The position numbers and the translations under genes are program-made. A DNA stretch of 64,000 nt, from the NCBI GenBank assembly GCA_965279705.1, contig OZ257257.1:3224001-3288000 (forward strand), read 5' to 3'. Below the pieces are notes generated by a model. That model saw nothing but the letters and a program-made list of their open reading frames with translations. It ran no database searches and was not told the DNA's origin. This document shows positions 17,334-25,480 of the stretch, piece by piece (position 1 is the first letter of the stretch; each line of letters opens with the position of its first letter). The stretch is from Stagnimonas sp965279705 (lineage in GTDB: Bacteria > Pseudomonadota > Gammaproteobacteria > Nevskiales > Nevskiaceae).

Positions 17334-18712
17334 AAGAAGGAAAATCCGACCTGGAAGAGTTTCTCCACTTCACGGGTTTTCTTCTTGTCGACGATAAACA
17401 GGATCAGATGATCCTCGGCCTGGATCACCGTGTTGTGGTGCACGATGATGACTTCCTCGCCGCGCACGATCGCGCCGATGGTGGTGCCCGTGGGCATCTT
17501 GATTTCGGAGATGGCGCGGCCCACTACCTTGCTGCTCTTGGCATCGCCGTGGGCGACGGCCTCGATGGCTTCGGCGGCCCCGCGCCGCAGGGTGTGCACG
17601 CGCACCACATCACCACGCCGCACATGAGCGAGCAAGGCGCTTACCGTCGACTGCTGCGGCGAGATTGCGATGTCGATGGCGGAGTTTTCTTCCACCAGAT
17701 CCACGTAGGCCATGCGGTTGATGAGCGCGAGTGCCTTGCCGGCACCGAGCCGTTTGGCGAGCATGGACGAAAGCACATTGGCCTCGTCATCGTTGGTGAC
17801 GGCGCAGAAGACATCGATGTCGTCGATGTTCTCTTCGATCAGCAGCGCCTCGTTGGCGGCATCGCCCACCAGCACCACGGCATGGTTGAGTTCGGTGGCC
17901 AGCTCGCGCGCGCGCAGCTTGTCCTTCTCGATCAGCTTGACCTGCACCTTGTCTTCCAGCGCCTTGGCGAGGCGCAGGCCGATGTTGCCGCCGCCCGCGA
18001 TCATCACGCGCTTGACCGGTTTGTCGTGGCGGCGCAGCTCAGCAATGATTTTCGGGATGTGGGCTGCGGCCGCGACGAAGAACACCTCGTCCTCGGCCTC
18101 GATGATGGTATCGCCCTCCGGCAATATCGCCTTGCCGCGCCGGTAGATGGCAGCGACGCGGGCATCGACACCCGCAGGCAGATGCGCCGGCAGCTCCTTC
18201 AGCTGGCGGCTCACCAGCGGCCCGCCGTAGTAAGCGCGCACGCCCACCAGCCGCACGCGGCCATCGGCGAAATCGACCACCTGCAAGGCACCCGGATATT
18301 CAATGAGACGCTGGATGTACTCGGTGACCAGCTGCTCGGGGCTGATGCACATATCGACGGCGAGTGCCTCCTGCGCGAACAGCACGCCAGCGTCCATCAG
18401 GTAGTCGGCGCTGCGCACGCGGGCGATCTTGGTCGGCGTGCGGAACAAGGTGTGCGCGATCTTGCAGGCCAGCAGGTTGATCTCGTCGACATCAGTGACG
18501 GCGATCAGCATGTCGGCATCGTTGCAGCCGGCGCGGCGCAGCACATCGGGGTGCGAGGCGTAACCCAGCACGGTGCGCAGATCGAGCCGCTCCTGCAGGG
18601 CGGCGAGCATGGCGGGGTCGGTATCGACGACGGTGATGTCGTTGGCTTCGCCCGCGAGATTTTCGGCCAGTGTGGAGCCGACTTGCCCAGCCCCGAGGAT
18701 GACGATCTTCAT
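17330..18712 (-). CDS. trkA: Trk system potassium transporter peripheral subunit TrkA
   Basis: Encodes 460 residues built as two RCK_N-RCK_C units. The first Rossmann motif is GAGQVGSTLAENL with DTDP, and the second is GGGNIGLRLAKAL with EKDK. Both bind NAD(H)/nucleotides. The C-terminal lobes include the TrkA_C domain ending in VEKLFQVGF. TrkA is the cytosolic gating ring of the TrkH channel. Length and both domains are intact, so it should be functional. It is transcribed alone; the DUF971 gene ends 44 bases upstream. Confidence 0.93.
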   Translation of the reverse strand: MKIVILGAGQVGSTLAENLAGEANDITVVDTDPAMLAALQERLDLRTVLGYASHPDVLRRAGCNDADMLIAVTDVDEINLLACKIAHTLFRTPTKIARVRSADYLMDAGVLFAQEALAVDMCISPEQLVTEYIQRLIEYPGALQVVDFADGRVRLVGVRAYYGGPLVSRQLKELPAHLPAGVDARVAAIYRRGKAILPEGDTIIEAEDEVFFVAAAAHIPKIIAELRRHDKPVKRVMIAGGGNIGLRLAKALEDKVQVKLIEKDKLRARELATELNHAVVLVGDAANEALLIEENIDDIDVFCAVTNDDEANVLSSMLAKRLGAGKALALINRMAYVDLVEENSAIDIAISPQQSTVSALLAHVRRGDVVRVHTLRRGAAEAIEAVAHGDAKSSKVVGRAISEIKMPTGTTIGAIVRGEEVIIVHHNTVIQAEDHLILFIVDKKKTREVEKLFQVGFSFF

Positions 18713-18755
18713 GGGCGCGGATGTTGCGCTCGCGTACTCAAGCGGCGCAAGGGCG

Positions 18756-19172
18756 TCACTGTGCCGAAGGCGTGTATTTCTTCGGCAGGGCGGAGAGCTT
18801 CACCAGATCGCGCTCGCGGCTCATGCCATGTTCGGCCATGCGCGCCAGATAACGCGCCCAGTTTTTCTCCTGCTCGCGGCCGAGGGTCCAGAACACCTCC
18901 CAAGAATACAGGCCGGTGTCGTGCCCATCGTCGAACACCAGACGCACGGCATAGCGGCCGACCGGCTTGATCTCGCGGATGCCGACCTGCTGCTTGCCCG
19001 GCACCAGCACCGGCTCTTCGAGCCCGTGCCCGCGCACTTCCGCGCTGGGCGAGAACACCCGCAGATACTCGCAGGGCAGGCTCAGCAGCGTGCCGTCGGC
19101 ATAACGCACTTCCAGCAGCCGCGCTTCGCTGAGCAGCTTGATGCCGGTGGGCGTCGGTGCGGGTGCGGCCAT
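18756..19172 (-). CDS. DUF971 (gamma-butyrobetaine hydroxylase-like N-terminal) protein
   Basis: Encodes 138 residues. The DUF971 core is seen as LEVRYADGTLLSLPCEYLRV, SPSAEVRGHG, and the block HDTGLYSWEVFWTLG; the Asp/Gly/Leu-Tyr-Ser motif is typical. In eukaryotic dioxygenases this domain is a small zinc-binding N-terminal module, but the conserved Cys set is incomplete here. DUF971 genes frequently follow hslVU in beta- and gammaproteobacteria. Its ATG overlaps the hslU stop by one base (TGATG), so it is translationally coupled. Its role in relation to HslUV is unknown; a link to Fe-S protein maturation has been proposed for related ApbC-fused forms. Confidence 0.85.
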   Translation of the reverse strand: MAAPAPTPTGIKLLSEARLLEVRYADGTLLSLPCEYLRVFSPSAEVRGHGLEEPVLVPGKQQVGIREIKPVGRYAVRLVFDDGHDTGLYSWEVFWTLGREQEKNWARYLARMAEHGMSRERDLVKLSALPKKYTPSAQ

Positions 19173-20545
19173 CAGAGGATGTACCGGCTCAGGTCTTCGT
19201 CCGCTGCCAGCTTGCCGAGCTTGTTGTCGACGTAGCCAGCGTCGATGGTCAAGGTCGAACCCGAGCGGTCGGGGCCATCGAAGGCCAGCTCTTCCATCAG
19301 CCGTTCCATCACCGTGTGCAGACGGCGCGCGCCGATGTTCTCGGTGCTCTCGTTGACCTGGAACGCGACTTCAGCCAGTCGCTTCACGCCATCGGCAGCA
19401 AACACCACCGCCACGCCCTCGGTCGCCATCAGCGCCTTGTACTGCTCGGTGAGCGAATAGTTGGGCTCGGTGAGGATGCGTACGAAATCCTCCACCTTGA
19501 GCGCCTCCAGTTCCACACGAATCGGCAGGCGTCCTTGCAGCTCGGGGATGAGGTCGGAAGGCTTGCTGAGATGGAACGCACCCGAACAGATGAACAGGAT
19601 GTGGTCGGTGTGCACCGTGCCGTACTTGGTGCTGACGGTGCTGCCTTCGATCAGCGGCAGCAGATCACGCTGCACGCCTTCGCGCGAGACATCGGCGCCA
19701 GCGTACTCGCCGCGCTTGGCCACCTTGTCGATCTCGTCGATGAAGACGATGCCGTTCTCTTCCACATTGCGCAGCGCTTCGGTCTTGATCGCCTCTTCAT
19801 CGACCAGCTTGGCGGCCTCTTCGTCGGTGAGCTGCTTCATTGCATCGACGATCTTCATCTTCTTGGTGCGCGGCTTGCCGTTGCCCATCTGCGAGAACAT
19901 GGACTGCAGCTGCTGGGTCATTTCCTCCATGCCGGGCGGGCCCATCAGCGAGACATTGGGCGGCGCACCGCTGAGCTTGATCTCGATTTCAGTGTCGTCG
20001 AGCTTGCCTTCGCGCAGGCGCTTGCGAAACACCTGGCGCGCCGCGCCGTTCTCGTTCTGGCGACTGTCGCTGGCTTCGCCAAAATCCTTGAGCGGCGGCA
20101 CCAGGGCGTCGAGCACGCGCTCTTCGGCCGCAGCGGCGGCCTTGTCGGTGACGCGCCGCTGGGCCTGTTCACGGGTGAGCTTCACCGCGGCCTCGACCAG
20201 GTCGCGGATGATGGTGTCGACATCCTTGCCGACATAGCCCACCTCAGTGAACTTGGTAGCCTCCACCTTCACGAACGGGGCGTTGGCGAGCTTCGCCAGA
20301 CGGCGTGCGATCTCGGTCTTGCCGACGCCGGTGGGGCCGATCATCAGGATGTTCTTGGGCGTGATTTCGCTGCGCATGCCGACTGGCGTCTGCTGGCGCC
20401 GCCAGCGGTTACGGAGGGCAACAGCCACCGCGCGCTTGGCGGCGGCCTGACCGACGATGTGCTGGTCGAGTGCCGCAACGATTTCGCGCGGCGTCATGGC
20501 GGTGGCGTCCGGCGCCATCGGGATTGCAGAAGAGGCGTCACTCAT
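19172..20545 (-). CDS. hslU: ATP-dependent protease ATPase subunit HslU
   Basis: Encodes 457 residues. It contains a Walker A motif GPTGVGKTEIARRLA, the pore loop GYVGKD, the I-domain (residues about 110-240, with the variable charged stretch), Walker B IVFIDEIDKVAKR, sensor regions and the C-terminal LSRYIL that docks into HslV. It unfolds substrates for the HslV chamber in the heat-shock protease. The ATG at 20545 overlaps the hslV stop by one base. The longer frame to 21145 is a shadow of hslV. Order hslV-hslU-DUF971 with one-base overlaps indicates one tightly coupled operon. Confidence 0.96.
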   Translation of the reverse strand: MSDASSAIPMAPDATAMTPREIVAALDQHIVGQAAAKRAVAVALRNRWRRQQTPVGMRSEITPKNILMIGPTGVGKTEIARRLAKLANAPFVKVEATKFTEVGYVGKDVDTIIRDLVEAAVKLTREQAQRRVTDKAAAAAEERVLDALVPPLKDFGEASDSRQNENGAARQVFRKRLREGKLDDTEIEIKLSGAPPNVSLMGPPGMEEMTQQLQSMFSQMGNGKPRTKKMKIVDAMKQLTDEEAAKLVDEEAIKTEALRNVEENGIVFIDEIDKVAKRGEYAGADVSREGVQRDLLPLIEGSTVSTKYGTVHTDHILFICSGAFHLSKPSDLIPELQGRLPIRVELEALKVEDFVRILTEPNYSLTEQYKALMATEGVAVVFAADGVKRLAEVAFQVNESTENIGARRLHTVMERLMEELAFDGPDRSGSTLTIDAGYVDNKLGKLAADEDLSRYIL

Positions 20546-21093
20546 CACTCGATCACCTCGATCACCTCGATCGTCAGATTGTGGTTGGTGTAGATGCAGA
20601 TATCGGCGGCGATGTGCAGGGCTTTCTCGACGATGTCTTTCGCACCCAGCTCGGAGTGCTCGACCAGCGCACGCGCGGCCGCAGTGGCAAAGCTGCCGCC
20701 GCTGCCAATGGCCATCACGCCGTGCGCTTCCGGCTCCATGACATCGCCATTGCCGGAGATCATCAGCGTGGCCTCCTTGTCGGCGACCAGCAGCAGCGCT
20801 TCGAGCTTTCGCAGGTAGCGGTCGGTGCGCCAGTCCTTGGCCATTTCGACGGCGGCACGCACCAGTTGACCACCGTGCTTTTCCAGCTTGCCCTCGAAGC
20901 GCTCGAACAGCGTGAAGGCATCGGCGGTGCCACCGGCGAATCCGGCAATCACCTGGCCGTTGTAGAGGCGGCGCACCTTGCGCGCGTTGCCCTTGACGCG
21001 GGTGTTGCCCATCGACACCTGACCATCGCCGCCAATGACGACCTGGCCATTGCGGCGCACCGAGAGGATGGTGGTGCCGTCGAACTGCTGCAT
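20545..21093 (-). CDS. hslV: ATP-dependent protease proteolytic subunit HslV
   Basis: Encodes 182 residues. After a six-residue lead (MQQFDG) comes TTILSVRR, whose first Thr becomes the N-terminal nucleophile once the lead is removed. GDGQVSMG, KVRRLY and the AGFAGGTADAFTLFERFE block are typical proteasome-beta-fold signatures. HslV forms the double-hexamer chamber activated by HslU. GGGAG lies upstream of the ATG. The last codons contain a short 9-bp direct repeat (coding EVIEVIE). A heat-shock promoter was not identified with confidence. Confidence 0.96.
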   Translation of the reverse strand: MQQFDGTTILSVRRNGQVVIGGDGQVSMGNTRVKGNARKVRRLYNGQVIAGFAGGTADAFTLFERFEGKLEKHGGQLVRAAVEMAKDWRTDRYLRKLEALLLVADKEATLMISGNGDVMEPEAHGVMAIGSGGSFATAAARALVEHSELGAKDIVEKALHIAADICIYTNHNLTIEVIEVIE

Positions 21094-21165
21094 GGGTGCT
21101 CCCCGCTGTTGTGAGAAGACAATGGTTGGGGCCCGGCGCGCGCAATTCAACGCCACAAAAAGCAG

Positions 21166-21188
21166 AAAGCCCCGCAGGGCGGGGCTTT
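21166..21188. terminator. Rho-independent terminator after the Ala-rich lipoprotein
   Basis: Stem AAAGCCCCGC / GCGGGGCTTT with a 3-base loop, the same stem as at 11815. On the minus strand it is followed by a CTGCTTTTTG tract 42 bases after the lipoprotein stop, so it separates that gene from hslV. Confidence 0.75.
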
Positions 21189-21229
21189 CTTCAAGACGAA
21201 CTACGAGGCTGCTTAAAGCAGCCGCCGCA

Positions 21230-21595
21230 TTACTTCTTGGGCTCTTCCATCGGCTTGGCTTCCGGGGCAGCAGCCTTGGCAGCGTCAGCAGCGGCATCGC
21301 CAGCAGCCTTGGCAGCATCGCCAGCGGCCTGGGCAGCGTCGCCAGCGGCAGTTGCGGTGGCAGCGGCAGCGTCGGTGGCAGCAGCGGTTGCGGCGGTGCC
21401 AGTGGCAGCAGCAGCGGCGGCGGCAGCGTCAGCAGCCTGGCCAGCAGCGGCGGTTGCAGCGTCTGCAGCCTGGCCAGCGGCAGCGGCGGCGTCAGCGGCA
21501 GCAGCCGGAGCGGTCGGAGCCTCTTCCTTCTTGCCGCAACCAACAGCGAGGGCGAGAGGGGCGGCGAGAAGGGCGATCTTAAGCAGGTTATTCAT
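21230..21595 (-). CDS. Small Ala-rich lipoprotein
   Basis: Encodes 121 residues. A lipoprotein signal peptide (MNNLLKIALLAAPLALAVGCG, shown only to its lipobox region) ends at AVGC, followed by a Lys/Glu segment. About 90 residues then consist almost wholly of Ala with regularly placed Asp, Gly, Gln, Thr and Lys (repeats of AGQAADA, AGDAAKA). The tail ends PEAKPMEEPKK. The pattern predicts a long amphipathic helix like Lpp- or LEA-like envelope helices. No family is recognised. The ATG lies 17 bases after a GGGAGCT-like site. It stands alone between xerC and hslV with its own terminator. Confidence 0.8.
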   Translation of the reverse strand: MNNLLKIALLAAPLALAVGCGKKEEAPTAPAAAADAAAAAGQAADAATAAAGQAADAAAAAAAATGTAATAAATDAAAATATAAGDAAQAAGDAAKAAGDAAADAAKAAAPEAKPMEEPKK

Positions 21596-21656
21596 TGTTT
21601 TACAGCTCCCAGGAGAAGGTATTGAGGTACAGCCCGAAAGGCGTCTGGCGACGTCC

Positions 21657-22610
21657 TTAAGTGGCGATTTTAACACCGCATTCATGTTGCCCCGCAACAT
21701 TTTCTGGCTTCTTGATTTCAGCGCGGGGGTGCGCGGCGTCGTAAACCTTGGCGAGACGATCAAAATCGAGATGCGTGTAAATCTGCGTGGTCGATAGATT
21801 GGCGTGGCCGAGCAGCTCCTGCACGGCACGAAGGTCGCCACTTTCCTCCAGCAAGTGCGTCGCGAACGCGTGGCGGAATCGATGCGGATGCACGCGGCCT
21901 GCCAAGCCTGCCGTCACCGCCCAGCGCTTGAGTCCTTGCGCGATCGCACTGCGGGAAAGTGCCGCGCCGCCGCGGCCAAGAAACACGGGGCTGTTCGGCG
22001 GCGACCCGGGCGAGGCCTCGAGCCAGGCCTGCACCGCCTCGCGCGCCTTGCTGCCCACCGGCAGGATGCGGGTCTTGTTGCCCTTGCCGGTGACGCGCAC
22101 CTCGGTGAGTCCGCTGTCGAACTGCCCGCGTGTCAGCGTTTGCAGCTCGGCGAGACGCATGCCGCAGGAATACAGCAGCTCGGCGATGGCATGGTCGCGT
22201 GGCTGCACGATTTGCCCTTCGTGGTTATCGAGCGCGCTGCCGAGCGCGTCCTTCTCGAAAGTGCCCGGCAGCTTGCGCTGGGATTTGGGTGCGCGCACGT
22301 CCGCTGCCGGGTTGGTCTGCGCCTGTCCCAGCCGGCACAGATGCCGAAACAGCGAGCGCACGCTGGACAGCTCCCGCTGCACGCTGGTCGCCGCCAGCCC
22401 CAGCTTGCGCCGACGCGCGACGAACGCACGCACCAGATGTATATCGACGGCGTCCGGTGTGGTCACACCGCGCTCGGCAACCGTCTCGCTGAAGCGCGCC
22501 AGATCGCGGCGCGTGGCTTCAACGGTGTGGGGGGACGCACGCTTGGTGACCTGCAACCAGCGGAGGTAATCCGCGGCCGCAGCCGTCAGAGGCGTGGCGG
22601 GCTCGGTCAC
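21657..22610 (-). CDS. xerC: Site-specific tyrosine recombinase XerC
   Basis: Encodes 317 residues. The N-terminal SAM-like domain contains YLRWLQVTKRASPHTVEA. The catalytic domain contains the Arg in YSCGMRLAELQ, Lys in GKGNKTRILP, the HPHRFRHAFATHLLE block (His-x-x-Arg), the HANLSTTQIYTHL block with the distal His and the nucleophile Tyr. XerC with XerD resolves chromosome dimers at dif. The GTG start at 22610 overlaps the DUF484 stop (GTGA); there is no better ATG. The C-terminal extension after the Tyr is about 30 residues. The context dapF-DUF484-xerC identifies it as housekeeping XerC rather than a phage integrase. Confidence 0.94.
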   Translation of the reverse strand: MTEPATPLTAAAADYLRWLQVTKRASPHTVEATRRDLARFSETVAERGVTTPDAVDIHLVRAFVARRRKLGLAATSVQRELSSVRSLFRHLCRLGQAQTNPAADVRAPKSQRKLPGTFEKDALGSALDNHEGQIVQPRDHAIAELLYSCGMRLAELQTLTRGQFDSGLTEVRVTGKGNKTRILPVGSKAREAVQAWLEASPGSPPNSPVFLGRGGAALSRSAIAQGLKRWAVTAGLAGRVHPHRFRHAFATHLLEESGDLRAVQELLGHANLSTTQIYTHLDFDRLAKVYDAAHPRAEIKKPENVAGQHECGVKIAT

Positions 22611-23308
22611 CCGATCCTCGCCCTCAACGCTGCCGCGACCAACTCCGCCGTCATTTCGAGAAACAGCTTGCCCTGCCGTGGCACGAAGCGCTCGGCATCC
22701 TTCGAGCCCAGCGCCAGCAGGCCCAGTGACTTCTCTTTTTCGAGCGGCACGATCGCAGCCGACAGCACCGGCGCTTCCGCCTTGGGGAACAGCAGCTTGG
22801 CGCGGGCGGCGTCCATCGGGCCACACTCGATCAGCCGCGTGCGCAGAAAGTTATCCAGCGACCGCACCAGCGGCCCATCGGGCGTCAGCGGCGCGAAGCA
22901 CTCGATATCGTTGCGCTTGTAGGTCGCGGGATTGACGCCGACGAATACTTCGTCGATGCCGAAATCTTCCCGCATGCAGCTCTTGAGGCCGGCAATCACA
23001 GCAGCGAGTGACGGCGCACGGATCAGGGTGCGCGCCAGCTTGTGCACGCTGGTGGCGCGGCGTTCGTTCTCGGCGGCATTGCCGAGCAGATTCGCCAGGC
23101 GATCTTCGAGGCGCATGTTCTTGCCGCGCAGCAGGTCCACCTGCCGCTCGATCAGCGAGATCGCCGAGCCTGCGGAGTGGTTGATCTCCAGATGCTCCAG
23201 GAGCTCCAGATGACGCAGCAGGAAATCAGGGCGCGCACGCAAGTAGGCGGCGACTTGCTGCTCTTCGAGCACGGGTGCGGTGTCTTCGGCAGCGTTCAAC
23301 TCGGCCAT
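22607..23308 (-). CDS. DUF484 family protein (GAF-like), between dapF and xerC
   Basis: Encodes 233 residues. The N-terminal third is a coiled-coil-rich helix (RALPDF-type motif: YLRARPDFLLRHLELLEHL, then VDLLRGKNMRLEDRLANLL). The rest is the GAF-like domain ending SLGLLALGSKDAERFVPRQG. These features define DUF484. Its function is unknown, but it is conserved between dapF and xerC across gammaproteobacteria. The start overlaps the dapF end by 13 bases and its stop overlaps the xerC start, so all three are coupled. Confidence 0.9.
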   Translation of the reverse strand: MAELNAAEDTAPVLEEQQVAAYLRARPDFLLRHLELLEHLEINHSAGSAISLIERQVDLLRGKNMRLEDRLANLLGNAAENERRATSVHKLARTLIRAPSLAAVIAGLKSCMREDFGIDEVFVGVNPATYKRNDIECFAPLTPDGPLVRSLDNFLRTRLIECGPMDAARAKLLFPKAEAPVLSAAIVPLEKEKSLGLLALGSKDAERFVPRQGKLFLEMTAELVAAALRARIG

Positions 23309-24141
23309 TCCAATTTTCCGGTGTAGACGGTTTCGGCGGGCCCGGTCATCTGCACTGGATGCCCGTCACCGGCCCAGTGCAGCAGCAGCTCGCCACCGCG
23401 CAATTCTAGCGTTGCCGTCTCGGCCAGCAGGCCATTTCGTCGCGCCACCACAAAAGCCGCGCAGGCACCGCTGCCGCAGGCCAGCGTCTCACCGGCACCG
23501 CGCTCGTAAACGCGCAGGCGGGCACGAGCCGGCGAGACGACTTGCAGAAAGCCGACGTTGACACCCTCGGTGAACTCGGGCCGCGCTTGCAGCGCCTTGC
23601 CGAGCGCCTCGACGGGCGCGGCATCGATATCCGCCACGAGTAGTACCGCGTGGGGATTGCCGAAGTTGACAACGCCGAACTCGACCTTGCCGAAGCCATC
23701 CAGCAGCAGCGCGTAGCTAGAAGACTCCGGCAGCGCAAGCGGAATGTCGGCGGCGACGAACCGCGGCACGCCCATATCCACCTGGACCTGCCCATCAGAT
23801 AGCAACTGCAAGCTCATGCGCGCCGTGCGGGTCTGCACTTTCAGCATGGCCTTGTCGCTCAGGCCCTGATCGCGGATGAACACCGCCAGCGCCCGCGAGC
23901 CATTGCCGCACTGCCCCACCTCGCTGCCATCGGCGTTGAAGATGCGGTAGTCGAAGTCCACTTCGGGGCTGCTCGCCGCCTGCACCACCAGCACCTGATC
24001 GCAGCCCACACCGAAGCGCCGGTCGGTGAGTCGGTGCAGCAGCTCAGGCGTCGGTACGAAAGGCGCTGCCATCGCATCAATGACCACGAAGTCATTGCCG
24101 CAGCCGTGCATCTTGGTGAAGTGGAGGGTCTTGCCGATCAT
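23296..24141 (-). CDS. dapF: Diaminopimelate epimerase
   Basis: Encodes 281 residues. It converts LL- to meso-diaminopimelate for lysine and peptidoglycan. The two catalytic cysteines are visible: GQCGNGSRA (about residue 74) and LACGSGACA (about residue 218). KMHGCGNDFVVID at the N-terminus and NFGNPHAVLLV complete the signature. The ATG at 24141 gives the standard N-terminus; the frame extends further but without support. It is the first gene of the dapF-DUF484-xerC operon and diverges from the di-heme peroxidase gene across 120 bases. Confidence 0.96.
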   Translation of the reverse strand: MIGKTLHFTKMHGCGNDFVVIDAMAAPFVPTPELLHRLTDRRFGVGCDQVLVVQAASSPEVDFDYRIFNADGSEVGQCGNGSRALAVFIRDQGLSDKAMLKVQTRTARMSLQLLSDGQVQVDMGVPRFVAADIPLALPESSSYALLLDGFGKVEFGVVNFGNPHAVLLVADIDAAPVEALGKALQARPEFTEGVNVGFLQVVSPARARLRVYERGAGETLACGSGACAAFVVARRNGLLAETATLELRGGELLLHWAGDGHPVQMTGPAETVYTGKLEWPS

Positions 24142-24197
24142 GGGCGGCAAGGTTAGAGGCAGTCGGGCACAAAGCAAGCCGCCCTGCACATTCAAGA

Positions 24198-24233
24198 TTG
24201 TGTCGGCTGCGGTTAAGAATTATTATCATCAGC
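24198..24233 (+). promoter_or_regulatory. Promoter with Fur-box-like site upstream of the di-heme peroxidase operon
   Basis: TTGTGT at 24198 and TATTAT at 24221 are separated by 17 bases and make a plausible sigma-70 promoter. Overlapping the -10, the stretch from about 24216 to 24234 (core TTATCAT) matches the 19-bp Fur consensus at about 14 positions by my hand alignment. The region is strikingly AT-rich against the surrounding GC-rich DNA. Confidence 0.45.
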
Positions 24234-24261
24234 AACCTATTGTCATTTGCGTTAAGCGCCC

Positions 24262-25455
24262 ATGCCCGTCCTTTCCTCCGCGCTTCACAACTTGCGCTGT
24301 GGCGCGGCCGCCTGGCTGGTTGCGGCACTCACGGCCTGCGGCGGTGGTAGCGGCGATGCCGCCCAGCCAGTGACACCGACCACCGCCGCCAAACTTGGCG
24401 AATTGATCTTCAACGACGCCTCGTTGTCGGCCTCAGGCCAGCTCGCCTGCTCGGGCTGCCACGTGAAGAGCCTCGGCTTCGCCTCCAACGAAGTGGTGCA
24501 TCAAGGTGGCAAGGTGTTGAACCAGAGCGGCACCCGCAACGTGCCCTCGCTCGCCTACATCGACCTCACACCGGCGTTTTTCTTCGACGGCGAAGGCACG
24601 CCCATCGGCGGCTTCAACCGCGATGGCCGTGCGGCCTCGCTGATCGAGCAGGCGCGCCGTCCGTTCCTGTCGCCAGTGGAGATGGCGAACGAATCCCCCG
24701 CCGCCCTCGTCGCGCGCCTGAAGGCCGCGCCCTATGCCGCCGACTTCAAGGCGCTGTTCGGCGCGAACATCTTCGAGCAGGGGACCGATGCGATGGACCG
24801 CGCCCTGTTCGCGCTCGCCAGCTACCAGCGCGAAGACGCCGACTTTCACCCTTACAGCAGCAAGTTCGACGCCTTTCTCGCCGGCAAGGCGCAGCTCACG
24901 GCGCAGGAAGTGCGTGGCCTCGCCTTTTTCAACAACCCGCAGAAGGGCAATTGCGCCGCCTGCCACATCAGCACGCGCGGTGCGGATGGCAGCGCACCGC
25001 TGTTCACCGACTTCACCTACGACAACATCGGCGTGCCGCGCAACGCGAACATTCCCGCCAACAGCGACCCGCAGTTCTTCGACCTCGGCCTCTGCGGCCC
25101 GGATCGCAGTGATCTGAACAACCGCAGCGACCTCTGCGGCGCCTTCAAGGTGCCCACACTTCGCAACATCGAGAAGACCGCGCCGTACTTCCACAACGGC
25201 CAGTTCGCCACGCTGGAAGAGACCCTGCGCTTCTACGTGCGCCGTGATACCAACCCCGAAGAGTGGTACCCGCTGAAGGCCGACGGCAGCATCGACAAGT
25301 TCAACGACCTGCCCGACGCCTTCAAGGTCAACGTCAACAAGACCGAAGTTCCTTACACCAAGCAGGCCGGCGAGGAGCCGAACCTGTCCGAGGCCGAAAT
25401 CATTGATGTCGTCGCGTTTCTGAAAACGCTGACCGACGGCTACACCGCACCCTGA
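24262..25455 (+). CDS. Di-heme cytochrome c peroxidase/MauG-like lipoprotein
   Basis: Encodes 397 residues. A lipobox (ALTAC, Cys at about residue 26) follows the signal peptide, so it is probably anchored on the periplasmic face. Two c-type heme sites are present, CSGCH in the N-terminal domain and CAACH in the C-terminal domain, giving the bacterial cytochrome c peroxidase/MauG plan. SGTRNVPSLAY, GRAASLIEQARRP and FKVPTLRNIEKTAPYFHNG are family motifs. It would reduce H2O2 with electrons from a small redox partner, or oxidise a protein target as MauG and MbnH do. It is the first gene of a tight operon with a barrel, a flavoprotein and ApbE, which points to a role beyond peroxide detoxification. 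Confidence 0.9.
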   Translation: MPVLSSALHNLRCGAAAWLVAALTACGGGSGDAAQPVTPTTAAKLGELIFNDASLSASGQLACSGCHVKSLGFASNEVVHQGGKVLNQSGTRNVPSLAYIDLTPAFFFDGEGTPIGGFNRDGRAASLIEQARRPFLSPVEMANESPAALVARLKAAPYAADFKALFGANIFEQGTDAMDRALFALASYQREDADFHPYSSKFDAFLAGKAQLTAQEVRGLAFFNNPQKGNCAACHISTRGADGSAPLFTDFTYDNIGVPRNANIPANSDPQFFDLGLCGPDRSDLNNRSDLCGAFKVPTLRNIEKTAPYFHNGQFATLEETLRFYVRRDTNPEEWYPLKADGSIDKFNDLPDAFKVNVNKTEVPYTKQAGEEPNLSEAEIIDVVAFLKTLTDGYTAP

Positions 25456-25480
25456 TCTGCTCACGCCCACGACTCTGAAA

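Noticed and set aside
17246..18970. Open frame of 574 codons opposite trkA
   Set aside because: Composition is an antisense artefact, while trkA is intact with both RCK units.
20546..21145. Upstream extension of hslU to 657 codons
   Set aside because: The extension is the hslV gene read in another frame; the ATG at 20545 with one-base overlap is the normal hslU start.
21657..22610. Phage or island integrase
   Set aside because: Tyrosine recombinase in the dapF-DUF484-xerC context with no att repeats, tRNA or phage genes nearby.
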